Below are positions 14,757 through 14,967 of a stretch of 14,967 nt of DNA, in pieces. Location of the stretch: the NCBI RefSeq assembly GCF_014648135.1, contig NZ_BMQN01000034.1:1-14967 (forward strand), written 5' to 3'. Within the stretch, counting starts at the first letter, position 1. Every line of letters begins with the position of its first letter. This stretch comes from Deinococcus sedimenti (GTDB lineage Bacteria; Deinococcota; Deinococci; Deinococcales; Deinococcaceae). The position numbers and the translations under genes are program-made. A model generated the notes under the pieces. That model did not search any database. It was not told the DNA's origin and saw nothing but the letters and a program-made list of their open reading frames with translations.

Positions 14757-14967
14757 CGCGCGTGATTACCGCTGGTCACGGCCTCACCAGCCTCCGCAGA
14801 TCGGCACTCCAGGGCGTCTGGCTGGCGCTGGATCCTTCAAATATTCCTGCTTTGGGTTGCTCCAGTCGGTCCTGGATCAACTGTCTCGCTCACTGGCGTT
14901 TAAGCAGGCTTTTATCTTGACGCGAGGTCTGGAATCAGGAGTTGAAGAGCGAGCAGCGGATCAAGGG
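14757..14967. other. Upstream region of the TPR-GGDEF-EAL operon, right window edge
   Basis: 211 nt that should contain the operon promoter. I see no convincing -35/-10 pair. A plus-strand frame stays open to the right edge, but it has no start of its own, no recognisable motif, and continues antisense from the coding gene, so I do not call it. Confidence 0.35.

Overview
The window looks like a piece of a GC-rich bacterial genome, most likely Deinococcus or a close relative. This is an inference from the soluble multi-GAF phytochrome-type histidine kinase, the Rcp1-like single-domain response regulator, the IS4-type transposases, and genes that seem to start without a ribosome binding site. 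No rRNA, tRNA, CRISPR array or core housekeeping gene is visible, so the species cannot be fixed.

Layout, left to right. (1) 1-598: the 5' part of an IS4-type transposase gene on the minus strand, running off the left edge. (2) 612-875 (-): a short anti-sigma-like protein that seems to be cut off by that element. (3) 876-1208: non-coding, with a strong hairpin. (4) 1209-4805 (-): a 1198-residue soluble histidine kinase with five GAF domains, one PAS, HisKA and HATPase; three of the GAF units are tandem repeats with a period of 164 residues. (5) 5096-5518 (-): a 140-residue receiver-only response regulator, upstream of the kinase on the same strand. (6) 5585-6584 (+): a second, decayed IS4-type element with three frameshifts and two in-frame stops. 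(7) 6655-8585 (+): an EAL phosphodiesterase whose stop overlaps the start of a LOV-like PAS-GGDEF diguanylate cyclase (ATGA overlap). (8) 8877-14756 (-): a two-gene operon, TPR-GGDEF-EAL followed 42 nt later by PAS-GAF-PAS-GAF-PAS-GGDEF-EAL. This operon converges on the EAL/LOV-GGDEF pair.

Functionally the window is a dense signalling island. Within about 8.1 kb there are three GGDEF and three EAL domains. All three EAL domains keep their catalytic residues. None of the three GGDEF domains has the RxxD inhibitory site. Every sensor is cytosolic: no membrane segment is visible in any of these proteins. A plausible reading is that soluble cues (light or flavin through the LOV-like domain, ligands through GAF and PAS, protein partners through TPR) feed local c-di-GMP synthesis and breakdown, next to a histidine kinase/receiver pair.

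The most unusual nucleotide-level signal is a 13-bp hairpin at the same place in both diverged transposase genes. Two of its base pairs differ between the copies by paired, compensatory substitutions, although these change amino acids.
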